Source of the DNA: Bradyrhizobiaceae bacterium
Lineage (GTDB): Bacteria; Pseudomonadota; Alphaproteobacteria; Rhizobiales; Xanthobacteraceae
Length of the DNA stretch: 64,000 bases
Assembly: GCA_003963145.1 (NCBI GenBank)
Contig: RXJJ01000015.1
Span: forward strand, 186,001 to 250,000
Direction of reading: 5' to 3'
The notes below the pieces were generated by a model, which searched no databases, was not told the origin of the DNA, and saw only the letters and a list, made by a program, of their open reading frames with translations. Position numbers and translations under genes: made by a program. Shown here piece after piece: positions 29,257 through 38,800 of this stretch (the stretch's first letter is position 1; every line of letters begins with the position of its first letter).

Positions 29257-30465
29257 ATGATGGTCGTTCATACGGGAAAACATTTCCTGCAAATCCCCGG
29301 CCCAAGCAACGTGCCCGATCGCGTGCTGCGTGCCATGGACATGCCGACGATCGACCATCGAGGTCCTGAATTCGCCGAAATGGCCCTTGGCATTCTGGAA
29401 GGCTGCAAGGCCGTTTTCCGGACCAAGAATCCGGTCATGATCTATCCCTCGTCCGGCACCGGCGCGTGGGAAGCGGCCATCGTCAACACGCTCTCCCCCG
29501 GCGACAAGGTCCTGGTTCCGGAGACCGGGCATTTCTCGATTCTGTGGCAGTCGCTGGCGGCCAAGTTCCAGATCAAGGTCGAAACCATTGCCAGCGACTG
29601 GCGGCGCGGCGCCAAGGCCGACGAGATCGAGGCGCGTCTGCTCGCCGACAAGGACCACACCATCAAGGCGGTGATGGTCGTCCATAACGAGACCTCCACC
29701 GGCGTCACCACGCGGCTGCCGGAAATCCGCAAGGCGATGGATCGCGCCAAGCATCCGGCGCTCTTGATGGTCGATGTGGTGTCCTCGCTCGGCTCGATCG
29801 ACTATCAGCACGACGCCTGGGGCGTGGACGTCGCGGTGGCCGGCTCGCAAAAGGGCCTGATGATGCCGCCGGGACTGAGCTTCAATGCGGTGTCGGACAA
29901 GGCGATCGCGGCGTCGAAGACCAACACCATGCCGCGCTCGTACTGGGACTGGAATGAAATCCTGAATGCGAACAAGAGCGGTTCGTGGCCCTATACCCCG
30001 GCCACCAATCTTCTTTACGCGCTCAAGGAAGCGCTCGCGATGCTTCAGGAAGAGGGTCTGGAGAACGTGTTCGCGCGCCATGCACGGCATGCGGCGGCGA
30101 CCCGCGCCGCGGTTCGCGCCTGGGGGCTCGACACGGTCTGCGCCGAACCGCTGGAGCATTCTCCTGTCACGACCGCCGTGCTGGTGCCGGACGGTTTCGA
30201 TGCCGACGAATTCCGTGCGGTCGCGCTCGAGAACTTCGATCTGTCGCTCGGCACCGGACTGAGCAAGCTCAAGGGCAAGGCGTTTCGCATCGGCCATCTC
30301 GGTCATTTCAACGATCTGATGCTGATGGGGACATTGTCGGGCGTGGAAATGGCGCTCGATCTTGCGCGCATTCCGCACAAGACAGGCGGCGTGCTGGCGG
30401 CAATGGATGTTCTGAAGGCGAAAGACGAGGCTCAAGAGACAGTGCCGCTCAAGCGGACCGCTTAG
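29257..30465 (+). CDS. Class V aminotransferase, glyoxylate aminotransferase family (paralog 2)
   Basis: Full-length similarity to 26435-27643: KHFLQIPGPSNVPDRVLRAMDMPTIDHRGPEFAEM, PSSGTGAWEAAIVNTLSPGDKVL, AGSQKGLMMPPG. Confidence 0.93.
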   Translation: MMVVHTGKHFLQIPGPSNVPDRVLRAMDMPTIDHRGPEFAEMALGILEGCKAVFRTKNPVMIYPSSGTGAWEAAIVNTLSPGDKVLVPETGHFSILWQSLAAKFQIKVETIASDWRRGAKADEIEARLLADKDHTIKAVMVVHNETSTGVTTRLPEIRKAMDRAKHPALLMVDVVSSLGSIDYQHDAWGVDVAVAGSQKGLMMPPGLSFNAVSDKAIAASKTNTMPRSYWDWNEILNANKSGSWPYTPATNLLYALKEALAMLQEEGLENVFARHARHAAATRAAVRAWGLDTVCAEPLEHSPVTTAVLVPDGFDADEFRAVALENFDLSLGTGLSKLKGKAFRIGHLGHFNDLMLMGTLSGVEMALDLARIPHKTGGVLAAMDVLKAKDEAQETVPLKRTA

Positions 30466-30480
30466 GCTGACTTCTGATTT

Positions 30481-30517
30481 TGAGGCAGCTGCGCGTTCAT
30501 GACGCGTATCTGCCTCA
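30481..30517 (+). other. Strong intergenic stem-loop between aminotransferase 2 and tctC-like gene
   Basis: TGAGGCAG-CT-GCGCGT-tcatg-ACGCGT-AT-CTGCCTCA; long stem with one C/T mismatch and one wobble pair, no immediate T-run. Confidence 0.65.
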
Positions 30518-30577
30518 TCACGGTGACTAAAAATAAAAAGCCGGAATACCGGTGAGGCCAAACAGGGAGATGGATGA

Positions 30578-31567
30578 ATGCGTAAGATGATGACAGCCGC
30601 CGCCGTGGCGGTAATGACTGCATCCGCTGCTACGGGAGCGAGTGCCTGGGAGCCGACCAAGCCGGTCGAGATCGTCGTCGCGGCGGGCGCGGGGGGCGCC
30701 TCCGACCAGATGGCGCGCATGATGCAGGCGGCTATTCAGAAAAACAATCTGATGAAGGCTCCTGTCGTCGTTTCGCTCAAGGGCGGCGCGTCGGGCGCAG
30801 AAGCCCTGATCTACATGAAGTCGAGCGAGGGCGATCCGAACAAGGTGCTGATCGCCTATTCGCTGATTTACATGCTGCCGCTGTCGGCGAAAATTCCCTT
30901 CAACTGGCGTGAACTGACGCCGGTCTCCGTCATGGCGTTCGACCAGTTCGTCCTGTGGGACAATGTCGATGGTCCGAAGACCGTGAAGGAATTCATCGAC
31001 GCGGCGAAGGCGTCGAAGGATGGCCCGTTCAAGATGGGCGGCACCGGCTCCAAGCGTGAGGATCAGGTGCTGACCGTCGGCATCGAGAAGAAGACCGGCG
31101 CGAAATTCTCCTATCTTCCCTACAAGTCGGGCGGTGAAGCCGCGACCCAGCTTGTCGGAAAGCACACCGAGTCGAACGTCAACAATCCTTCGGAAAATCT
31201 CGAAGTGTGGCGCGCCAATCAGGTTCGCGCGCTGTGTGTGTTCGACAGCGAGCGCATCTCCTACAAGACCAAGGTCACCGACACTCAGTCATGGAACGAT
31301 GTTCCGACCTGCAAGGAGCAGGGTCTCGATCTGACCTATCTGATGCTGCGCGCGATGTTCCTGCCGGGCAAGGTCACTCCGGAGCAGGTCGCCTTTTACG
31401 AGGACCTGTTCAAGAAGATAACCGAAACGCCCGAATACAAGGATTACATGGAGAAGCAGGCGCTCAAGCCCGCCTTCATCACCGGCAAGGAGATGGTGAA
31501 GTTCCTTGAGAAGGATGACGCAGAAAACACTGCGCTCATGACCGAGGCCGGTTTCGTCGCGAAATAA
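30578..31567 (+). CDS. Tripartite tricarboxylate transporter substrate-binding protein (Bug/TctC family)
   Basis: Signal peptide, then EPTKPVEIVVAAGAGGASDQMARMMQAAIQ; followed by TctB and TctA. Confidence 0.93.
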   Translation: MRKMMTAAAVAVMTASAATGASAWEPTKPVEIVVAAGAGGASDQMARMMQAAIQKNNLMKAPVVVSLKGGASGAEALIYMKSSEGDPNKVLIAYSLIYMLPLSAKIPFNWRELTPVSVMAFDQFVLWDNVDGPKTVKEFIDAAKASKDGPFKMGGTGSKREDQVLTVGIEKKTGAKFSYLPYKSGGEAATQLVGKHTESNVNNPSENLEVWRANQVRALCVFDSERISYKTKVTDTQSWNDVPTCKEQGLDLTYLMLRAMFLPGKVTPEQVAFYEDLFKKITETPEYKDYMEKQALKPAFITGKEMVKFLEKDDAENTALMTEAGFVAK

Positions 31568-31658
31568 AGAAACTTGATGGCCGGACGACGGCACCGCGCT
31601 TCGTCCGGCTCTTCTTCCAAACGATTCTTTCCCGCTCAAAACGGATGACGAGAGAGCT

Positions 31659-32210
31659 ATGACCTCAAACGATATCGAAATCGTCGTCGACGATCCTACG
31701 GCACCCGCTGAAGATTCGCCGCCGGTTGCCAGTCAGCGCAGTGTCGACGCCGGCACCATGGTGGTGCTGATGGGCTTTGCCCTGGTGATGGCTTACGACA
31801 ATTACCGCACGGGTAATTCCTGGGCATCGGACGGGCCGCAGCCGGGATATTTTCCGTTTTATCTGTCGGTGATTTTGTTTCTGGCCAGCGCCTATGGCTT
31901 CATCACCTCGTTTGTCGGCAAGCAGGCCGTTGCCGAGGCCGCGTCCGCATTCGTGACGCGCGACCAGTTTCGCCGCGTCATGCTGGTGTTTCTCCCGACG
32001 GTGGCGTTCTGCGCCGCGACGCAGTGGCTCGGCCTTTATGTCGCGAGCTTTCTGCTGATCGCGCTTTTCATGATTTTCGTGGGCAAGATCGCGGTGTGGA
32101 AGTCGGTGCTGACCGGGCTGATCTTCGCGGGATTCTCGTTCTGGCTCTTCGAGATCGAGTTTGACGTTATCATGCCGAAGGGGCCGCTCGAAGCCCTGTT
32201 CGGATACTGA
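31659..32210 (+). CDS. Tripartite tricarboxylate transporter small permease TctB
   Basis: ~180 aa with four hydrophobic helices (SDGPQPGYFPFYLSVILFLASAYG; FDVIMPKGPLEALFGY); sits between TctC and TctA. Confidence 0.9.
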   Translation: MTSNDIEIVVDDPTAPAEDSPPVASQRSVDAGTMVVLMGFALVMAYDNYRTGNSWASDGPQPGYFPFYLSVILFLASAYGFITSFVGKQAVAEAASAFVTRDQFRRVMLVFLPTVAFCAATQWLGLYVASFLLIALFMIFVGKIAVWKSVLTGLIFAGFSFWLFEIEFDVIMPKGPLEALFGY

Positions 32211-32220
32211 GGGCAGGGCG

Positions 32221-33738
32221 ATGGAATCCTTTTCACTTCTGCTTCAGGGCTTCGCCGTTCTTTTCACCTGGAAGATCCTCGGGCTGATGCTGGTCGGCCT
32301 TGTGCTCGGCGTTTTCGTCGGCGTGCTGCCGGGGCTTGGCGGTCCCAACGGCGTCGCGATCCTCCTGCCTCTGACCTTCTCGATGGACCCGACCTCGGCC
32401 ATCGTCATGCTGTCCTGCATTTATTGGGGCGCACTGTTCGGCGGCGCGATCACCTCGATTCTGTTCAACATTCCGGGCGAGGCGTGGTCGGTCGCGACAA
32501 CCTTCGATGGCTACCCGATGGCGCAAAAGGGGCAGGCGGCGGAAGCGTTGACCGCGGCCTTCACGTCTTCCTTTGTCGGTTCGCTGGTGGCGGTGATGCT
32601 GATCACGTTCCTCGCGCCGAGCATTGCATCCTTTGCGCTCCGGTTCGGGCCGCCGGAATTCTTCGCCGTGTATCTGCTGACGTTCTGTTCCTTCGTCGGC
32701 CTCGGCCGCGAAGCCAAGCACAAGACGATCATCTCCATGGCGCTCGGCCTGCTGATTGCCGGCATCGGCATGGATACGGTGTCGGGCACGCTGCGCATGA
32801 CCTTCGGCTCCAGCGACCTGCTTCGCGGCATCAACTTCCTTGTCGCGGTGATCGGCCTGTTCGGCATCAGCGAAATCATGCTGACCATGGAGGAGCGTCT
32901 CGCCTTGAAGGGACATGCCGCCGCGATCAGTCCGCGTGTGGTGTTCAAGGTGTGGGCCGAAATGCCGCGCTACTGGGCGACCCTGCTGCGCTCGTCCGCG
33001 ATCGGCTGCTGGCTCGGCATTACACCGGGCGGCGCGATTGCCGCATCCTTCATGGGTTATAATCTGGCGAAACGTTTCTCGAAGGAGCCGGAGAGCTTCG
33101 GCACGGGCCGCATCGAGGGCGTGTTCGCGCCTGAGACCGCGGCTCACGCCTCCGGCACCGCGGCGCTGTTGCCGATGCTGGCGCTCGGCATTCCGGGCTC
33201 CGGCACGGCTGCGATCCTGCTCGGCGGCTTGATGGTGTGGGGCCTCAATCCCGGACCGCTGCTGTTCGTCGAACACAAGGATTTCGTCTGGGGGCTGATC
33301 GCCTCGATGTATCTCGGCAATGTCGTCGGCCTTGTCATTGTGCTGGCCACGGTGCCGCTGTTCGCCGCCGTTCTGCGCGTGCCGTTCGCGGCGATCGCGC
33401 CGATGATCGTGGTGTCCTGCGCGGTGGGCGCCTATGCGATTCAGAACGCGACGTTCGACATCTGGCTGATGCTCGTGTTCGGCGCGGTCGGTTATGTGTT
33501 CAAGAAGATCGGCATTCCGCTCGCGCCGTTCACCTTGGCGCTCGTGCTCGGCAGCCGCGCCGAGGACGCCTTCCGCCTGTCGATGATCGGCTCCGGTGGT
33601 TCGATGGGCGTGTTCTGGTCGAACTGGCTGGTCGGCAGCATCACCACGCTGGCCTTCGTGCTGCTGTTCTGGTCGGTGATCGAGAAGATCTTTGCCGGGG
33701 CAGGACAACTGCTGCGTCCGGCCAAAGTCAGTGCCTGA
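32221..33738 (+). CDS. Tripartite tricarboxylate transporter large permease TctA
   Basis: GVFVGVLPGLGGPNGVAILLPLTFSMDPTSAIVMLSCIYWGALFGGAITSILFNIPGEAWSVATTFDGYPMAQKGQAAEAL. Confidence 0.96.
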   Translation: MESFSLLLQGFAVLFTWKILGLMLVGLVLGVFVGVLPGLGGPNGVAILLPLTFSMDPTSAIVMLSCIYWGALFGGAITSILFNIPGEAWSVATTFDGYPMAQKGQAAEALTAAFTSSFVGSLVAVMLITFLAPSIASFALRFGPPEFFAVYLLTFCSFVGLGREAKHKTIISMALGLLIAGIGMDTVSGTLRMTFGSSDLLRGINFLVAVIGLFGISEIMLTMEERLALKGHAAAISPRVVFKVWAEMPRYWATLLRSSAIGCWLGITPGGAIAASFMGYNLAKRFSKEPESFGTGRIEGVFAPETAAHASGTAALLPMLALGIPGSGTAAILLGGLMVWGLNPGPLLFVEHKDFVWGLIASMYLGNVVGLVIVLATVPLFAAVLRVPFAAIAPMIVVSCAVGAYAIQNATFDIWLMLVFGAVGYVFKKIGIPLAPFTLALVLGSRAEDAFRLSMIGSGGSMGVFWSNWLVGSITTLAFVLLFWSVIEKIFAGAGQLLRPAKVSA

Positions 33739-33770
33739 TTCTCAAAGCTGACCGAACGGTTCATTCCGAT

Positions 33771-33806
33771 CGGGGCTGGCGGTCATCGCCGGCCCCGAAA
33801 ATCTTT
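33771..33806 (+). terminator. Rho-independent-like terminator after tctA
   Basis: CGGGGCTGGCG-gtcat-CGCCGGCCCCG stem then aaaatcTTTTTa. Confidence 0.8.
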
Positions 33807-33855
33807 TTAGTTTCATGCAGTTATTTTTTTGTCCCCAGTGCCTCGTAAAAAACGA

Positions 33856-33885
33856 TTTGACGAACGTCAAAGTGAGTGCTTACTT
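33856..33885. promoter_or_regulatory. Overlapping palindromes upstream of the TetR gene, candidate autoregulatory operator
   Basis: TTTGACGAACGTCAAA (perfect 7-2-7) followed by imperfect AAGTGAGTGCTTACTT, just upstream of ATG 33892. Confidence 0.55.
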
Positions 33886-33891
33886 GCCGCC

Positions 33892-34593
33892 ATGCTACAG
33901 AAACGAATGACAAGCGATTCCCGCCGCCGGCAAATTCTCGACGTGGCCAAGGGCTGCTTCTCGCGCCATGGTTTTGCCGGAACGACAACCAAGAGTCTGG
34001 CCGCTGCGGCCGGCATATCGGAAGGGTTGCTGTTCAAGCACTTTCCGACCAAGGCCGCGCTGTATGCGGAAATTCTCGCTGAATCCTGTGAAGCCGATCC
34101 TGACCTGATCCGGCTCATGGAGCTCGAACCATCTACCGCGACGCTGGTGCAATTCGTCCGGGAAATGGTTCGGCACTTTCTCGATGACTGCGCCGCCTCG
34201 GATCATGAGGAGGGGCAGAAGTTACGGCTGATGGTTTCGAGCCATCTTGGCGACGGAGAATTCGTGCGTCTGGTTTACGAGAAAGTCGGAAAGATCCTCG
34301 GGCCGGTGTTCGCGATATCGCTCGAGCGCGCGGTCGCGGTGGGGGATGCCACGCGCGTGTCGACCACTCCGCTCAACTTGTTCTGGTTCGCACACAATCT
34401 TCTTCACACAGTTGCGCTGACACGGCTCCCGGCGGTGCCATCTCTGCCTTATCCGGCGGACCCGTATCTCGAGCGGCAATTGTGCGACTTCATCCTTCGA
34501 GGACTTGGACTGAGCGACGCGGCGATCAGGGCGAATCTGGATCGCGTCTTGTCGGACAGTCAGATGACCGAGCTTGTTACAGAAAGTGCATAA
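33892..34593 (+). CDS. TetR/AcrR-family transcriptional regulator
   Basis: SRRRQILDVAKGCFSRHGFAGTTTKSLAAAAGISEGLLFKHFPTKAALYAEIL; directly upstream of RND efflux genes. Confidence 0.95.
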   Translation: MLQKRMTSDSRRRQILDVAKGCFSRHGFAGTTTKSLAAAAGISEGLLFKHFPTKAALYAEILAESCEADPDLIRLMELEPSTATLVQFVREMVRHFLDDCAASDHEEGQKLRLMVSSHLGDGEFVRLVYEKVGKILGPVFAISLERAVAVGDATRVSTTPLNLFWFAHNLLHTVALTRLPAVPSLPYPADPYLERQLCDFILRGLGLSDAAIRANLDRVLSDSQMTELVTESA

Positions 34594-34595
34594 CG

Positions 34596-35825
34596 ATGAA
34601 TATTTTTCAAAAGGCATCCGATCTGATGACCTCGGCTAAAGCCAGGATCGATGAGCGCCCGGCGGCGGAAGGCCCTGTTTCGCCCACGCCCCATCGCGTG
34701 CGGACAATGCGTTGGTTCATCATTGTCGGCGGCATTCTCGCGGTCATCGTCTTTTTGATCGTCGGGTTCAATGCTTTCCGCAATTATATGATTGCGCAAT
34801 TCTTTGCGACCATGAAGCCGCCGCCGACCAATGTCTCCGTGGTCGACGTGAAATCGGAAGTGGTGCCGCATCTTCTGACCAGCTTCGGCTCGCTCGCGGC
34901 CGTGCATCAGGTTGACGTCTCCGCCGATGTCGGCGGACGCATCACCAAAATCCTGTTCACCGCCGGCGCGAAGGTGAAGCAGGGCGACCCGCTGCTCCAG
35001 ATTTTCGACGATCCGGATCAGGCCGACCTCGCCAGCTTCAAGGCGCAGACACTGAATGCGAGGCTCGCACTCGATCGCGCGCAGGCGCTGCTGGCGAAGT
35101 CGTTCGGTCCGCAGGCGACGGTGGATTCGGCGCAGGCCGCTTTCGATCAGGCCAACGCGGCGGTCGCGAAAACCGAAGCCGTCATTTCGCAGAAACTCGT
35201 CAAGGCGCCGTTCGATGGCGAACTCGGCGTGCGTCATGTCGAAGTCGGTCAGTATCTCAGCCCCGGCACCCAGATTGTCACGCTGACGGATCCTTCGCAG
35301 GTCTATCTCAACTTCACCGCCACGGAAAAGGACGCCGCCATTCTCGCGGTGGGCCAGACCGTCGATGCTGTTGTTGACGCATATCCGGGACGCAAGTTTC
35401 AGGGCAAGATCACGACCATCGAACCGCAGATCGCGAGCGATACGCGCAACATCCGCGTGCAGGCGACCATCGAAAATCCGGACGGATCGCTGAAACCGGG
35501 CATGTTCGCGACGACGACAGTCGTGCTGCCGCCGGAGCCGGCGAAGATCGTCATCCCCGAGACGGCGGTCGATTACACGCTCTACGGCGACTCCGTTTTC
35601 CTCGTGAAGCAGGAGACCGATAAGGACGGCAAGGCGACGCTGCACGCTGTTCGTGTCCCGATTCAGGCCGGTCAGCGCGTGAATGGCCAGGTCGTTATCA
35701 CCAAGGGTCTGAATGCAGGCGACCGCGTTGTCGGCGTCGGCCAGCTGAAGCTGCAGTCGGGTGTGGAGATCACGGTCTCGAGCGATCCGCCGCCGCCGGC
35801 GCCAGCAAACCCGCCGCGCTACTGA
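34596..35825 (+). CDS. RND efflux periplasmic adaptor (membrane fusion protein)
   Basis: TM anchor, FGSLAAVHQVDVSADVGGRITKILFTAGAKVKQGDPLLQI lipoyl motif, KAPFDGELGVRHVEVGQYLSPGTQIVTL. Confidence 0.94.
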   Translation: MNIFQKASDLMTSAKARIDERPAAEGPVSPTPHRVRTMRWFIIVGGILAVIVFLIVGFNAFRNYMIAQFFATMKPPPTNVSVVDVKSEVVPHLLTSFGSLAAVHQVDVSADVGGRITKILFTAGAKVKQGDPLLQIFDDPDQADLASFKAQTLNARLALDRAQALLAKSFGPQATVDSAQAAFDQANAAVAKTEAVISQKLVKAPFDGELGVRHVEVGQYLSPGTQIVTLTDPSQVYLNFTATEKDAAILAVGQTVDAVVDAYPGRKFQGKITTIEPQIASDTRNIRVQATIENPDGSLKPGMFATTTVVLPPEPAKIVIPETAVDYTLYGDSVFLVKQETDKDGKATLHAVRVPIQAGQRVNGQVVITKGLNAGDRVVGVGQLKLQSGVEITVSSDPPPPAPANPPRY

Positions 35826-35843
35826 TCGCGGGAGAGGCGACAC

Positions 35844-38800
35844 ATGGTTTTTACCGACATCTTCATCAAGCGGCCGATTCTGTCGGTCGTGGTGAGCCTG
35901 CTGATCCTGCTGGTTGGCGCGGCCGCCGCGTTCAACCTGCCGATCCGCCAGTATCCGAAGCTCTCGAATACCGTGGTGACGATTACGACCACCTATCCCG
36001 GTGCGTCGCCGGACCTGATGCAGGGCTTCATCACGACGCCGATCGAGCAGGCGGTCGCTTCGGCCGAAGGCGTCGACTACATCACGTCGACGTCGGTGCA
36101 GGGCACCTCGACGATCCAGGTTTTCGTCAAGCTGAACTTCGATCCGAACCAGGCGCTCACCGAAGTTCTGGCGAAGGTCAATCAGGTCAAATACCTGATC
36201 CCGAAGGCGGCGAACGATCCTGTCATCGTGAAGTCCACCGGCCAGACCACGGCCGTGATGTATCTCGGCTTCTCCAGCGATGAGCTGGGTGGACCGGCCA
36301 TTTCCGACTATCTGACGCGCGTGATCCAGCCGATCCTCTCGACGGTGGACGGCGTGGCGTCGGCGGACATTCTCGGCGGTCAGACCTTCGCGATGCGCAT
36401 CTGGCTCGATCCGGTTCGCATGGCCGGACGCGGCGTCTCCGCCGCCGATATTCAGGCCGCCATCGCCGCCAACAACTTCCAGGCGGCGGCCGGCCAGACC
36501 AAGGGTTATTTCATCGTCTCGAACGTGACGACCAACACCGACCTGAACAACGTCCAGCAGTTCAAGCGGATGACGGTGAAGGCGAATGACGGCGGCATCG
36601 TGCGTCTTGAGGACGTGGCGACCGTGGAGCTTGCCGCGCAAAGCGCAGATGCCAGCGTGGCGCTGAACGGCCAGCACGCGATCTTCATCGGTGTGCAGTC
36701 GACCCCGCAAGGCAACCCGTTGAACATCGTGAAGGGGGTACGTGCGCTGTTCCCCACCATCGAGCGCAATCTGCCGCCTTCCCTGAAGATGACGGTGGCC
36801 TACGATTCAACGAAGTTCATCCAGTCCTCGATCGACGAAGTCGAAAAGACGCTGATCGAAGCCGTGGTGATCGTTATTATCGTCATCTTCCTGTTCCTCG
36901 CCTCGTTCCGCTCGGTCATCATTCCGGTCGTGACCATTCCGCTGTCGCTTGTCGGCGTTTGCGCGCTGATGCTGGTGATGGGATTCAGTCTCAATCTTCT
37001 GACCTTGCTGGCGATGGTGCTCGCCATCGGTCTTGTTGTCGACGACGCCATCGTGGTGGTCGAGAACATTCATCGCCATCTGGAAGAGGGCAAGTCACCG
37101 GTCCGCGCTTCGCTTGAGGGCGCGCGCGAAATCGTGGGACCCGTCATTTCGATGACGATTACGCTCGCGGCCGTGTATGCGCCGATCGGTTTTCTCGGCG
37201 GCCTCACCGGCGCGCTGTTCCGGGAATTTGCCTTCACGCTGGCGGGCTCGGTGATCGTGTCGGGCGTGATCGCGCTGACGCTGTCGCCGATGATGTGTTC
37301 GGCGCTTTTGAAACAGGTCGAACATAACTGGTTCGCAACCAAGGTCGATCATGTCTTCCGCTCCGTCACGCGCTGGTACGGCCGCCAGCTCGACCGCTCG
37401 CTCGATTATCGGCCGGTGACGGCGATGTTCGCGGTGGTCATCCTCGGTCTGGTCGGATTCATGTACCTGCACACCAAGCAGGAACTGGCTCCGGAAGAGG
37501 ATCAGGGCATCCTGTTCGCTCTGACCAAGGCGCCGAAATCCGCCAACATCGACTATCTCGACTATTACGGCGAGAAGCTCGACAAGGTTTTCGGCAGTTT
37601 CCCCGAAACGGACCTGCGCTTTATCCTCAACGGCACGCCGGTCGGCAACCAGGGCATTGCAGGCATGATCCTCAAGCCGTGGGATGAGCGCAAGCGGACC
37701 TCCACCGCCATGAAGCAGGAGGTCCAGGGCAAGCTCAGCCAGATCGAGGGCGTTCAGGCATTCGCATTCAACCTGCCGCCGCTGCCGGGCGGTCCCGGCG
37801 GTCTTCCGGTCCAAATGGTGATCTACTCGACCAACGGCTTCCTTCAGGTTTACGAGGAGATGCAAAAGCTGAAGGACGCCGCGCGCAAGAGCGGTATGTT
37901 CATCGTCAGCGACAGCGACCTCGACTACAATCAGCCCGTCGTTCGCGTGACCATCGATCGCACCAAGGCCAGCGATCTGGGCCTGAACATGCAGGCGATC
38001 GGCGCAACCCTCGCGACGGCTCTTGGCGGCAACTACACCAACTGGTTCAATTTGGAAGGACGTTCCTATCAGGTCATCCCGCAGGTGCCGCGCGCGCTGC
38101 GTCTTGCGCCGAACGCGCTCGATAATTTCTATGTCTCCAGCCCGAGCGGGCAGCAAATTCCGCTCTCGACCATCGTCACGATCAAGACCGCGACCGATCC
38201 GAATGCGCTGACGCACTACAACCAGCTCAATTCGGCTACCTTCCAGGCCGTGCCGATGCCGGGCGTGTCGATGGGGCAGGTGGTCGATTTCCTCGAGCAG
38301 CAGGCGAAAAACCTGCCGTCGGGCTTCAACTACGATTTCCTCTCGGATTCGCGCCAGTACAAGCAGGAAGGCAACCAGCTTGCGGTCGCCTTCGGCTTCG
38401 CGCTGATCATCATCTTCCTGGTTCTCGCGGCGCAGTTCGAGAGCCTGCGCGATCCGCTGGTCATCATGATCTCGGTGCCGATGGCGATCTCGGGCGCGCT
38501 GATCCCGCTGTTCTTCGGGCTTGCGACGATCAACATCTACACCCAGGTCGGACTGCTGACGCTGATCGGTCTGATCAGCAAGCACGGCATTCTGATGGTG
38601 GAGTTCGCCAACGAGCTTCAGCTCAAGGAAGGGCTCGACCGCCGTTCCGCCATCGAACAGGCCGCCCGCGTCCGTTTGCGTCCGATCCTGATGACGACCG
38701 CCGCAATGGTCACGGGTCTGCTGCCGCTATTGGTCGCGAGCGGTGCGGGCGCGGCGAGCCGCTTCTCCATCGGCCTTGTCGTGGTGTCCGGCATGACCAT

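Noticed and set aside
17325-30465. Complete beta-hydroxyaspartate cycle (bhcABCD)
   Set aside because: BhcA-like aminotransferases and a BhcC-like aldolase are present, but no BhcB-type dehydratase or BhcD-type iminosuccinate reductase was seen; the PanE-like protein is a different family by its N-terminal sequence.
32233-33708. 491-aa antisense ORF opposite TctA
   Set aside because: Low-complexity His/Arg/Asp/Gln-rich shadow ORF typical of GC-rich genomes; the + strand encodes a clear TctA.
34560-36710. 716-aa antisense ORF over the RND adaptor and permease
   Set aside because: Arg/His-rich composition, no domain, fully opposite convincing coding sequence.
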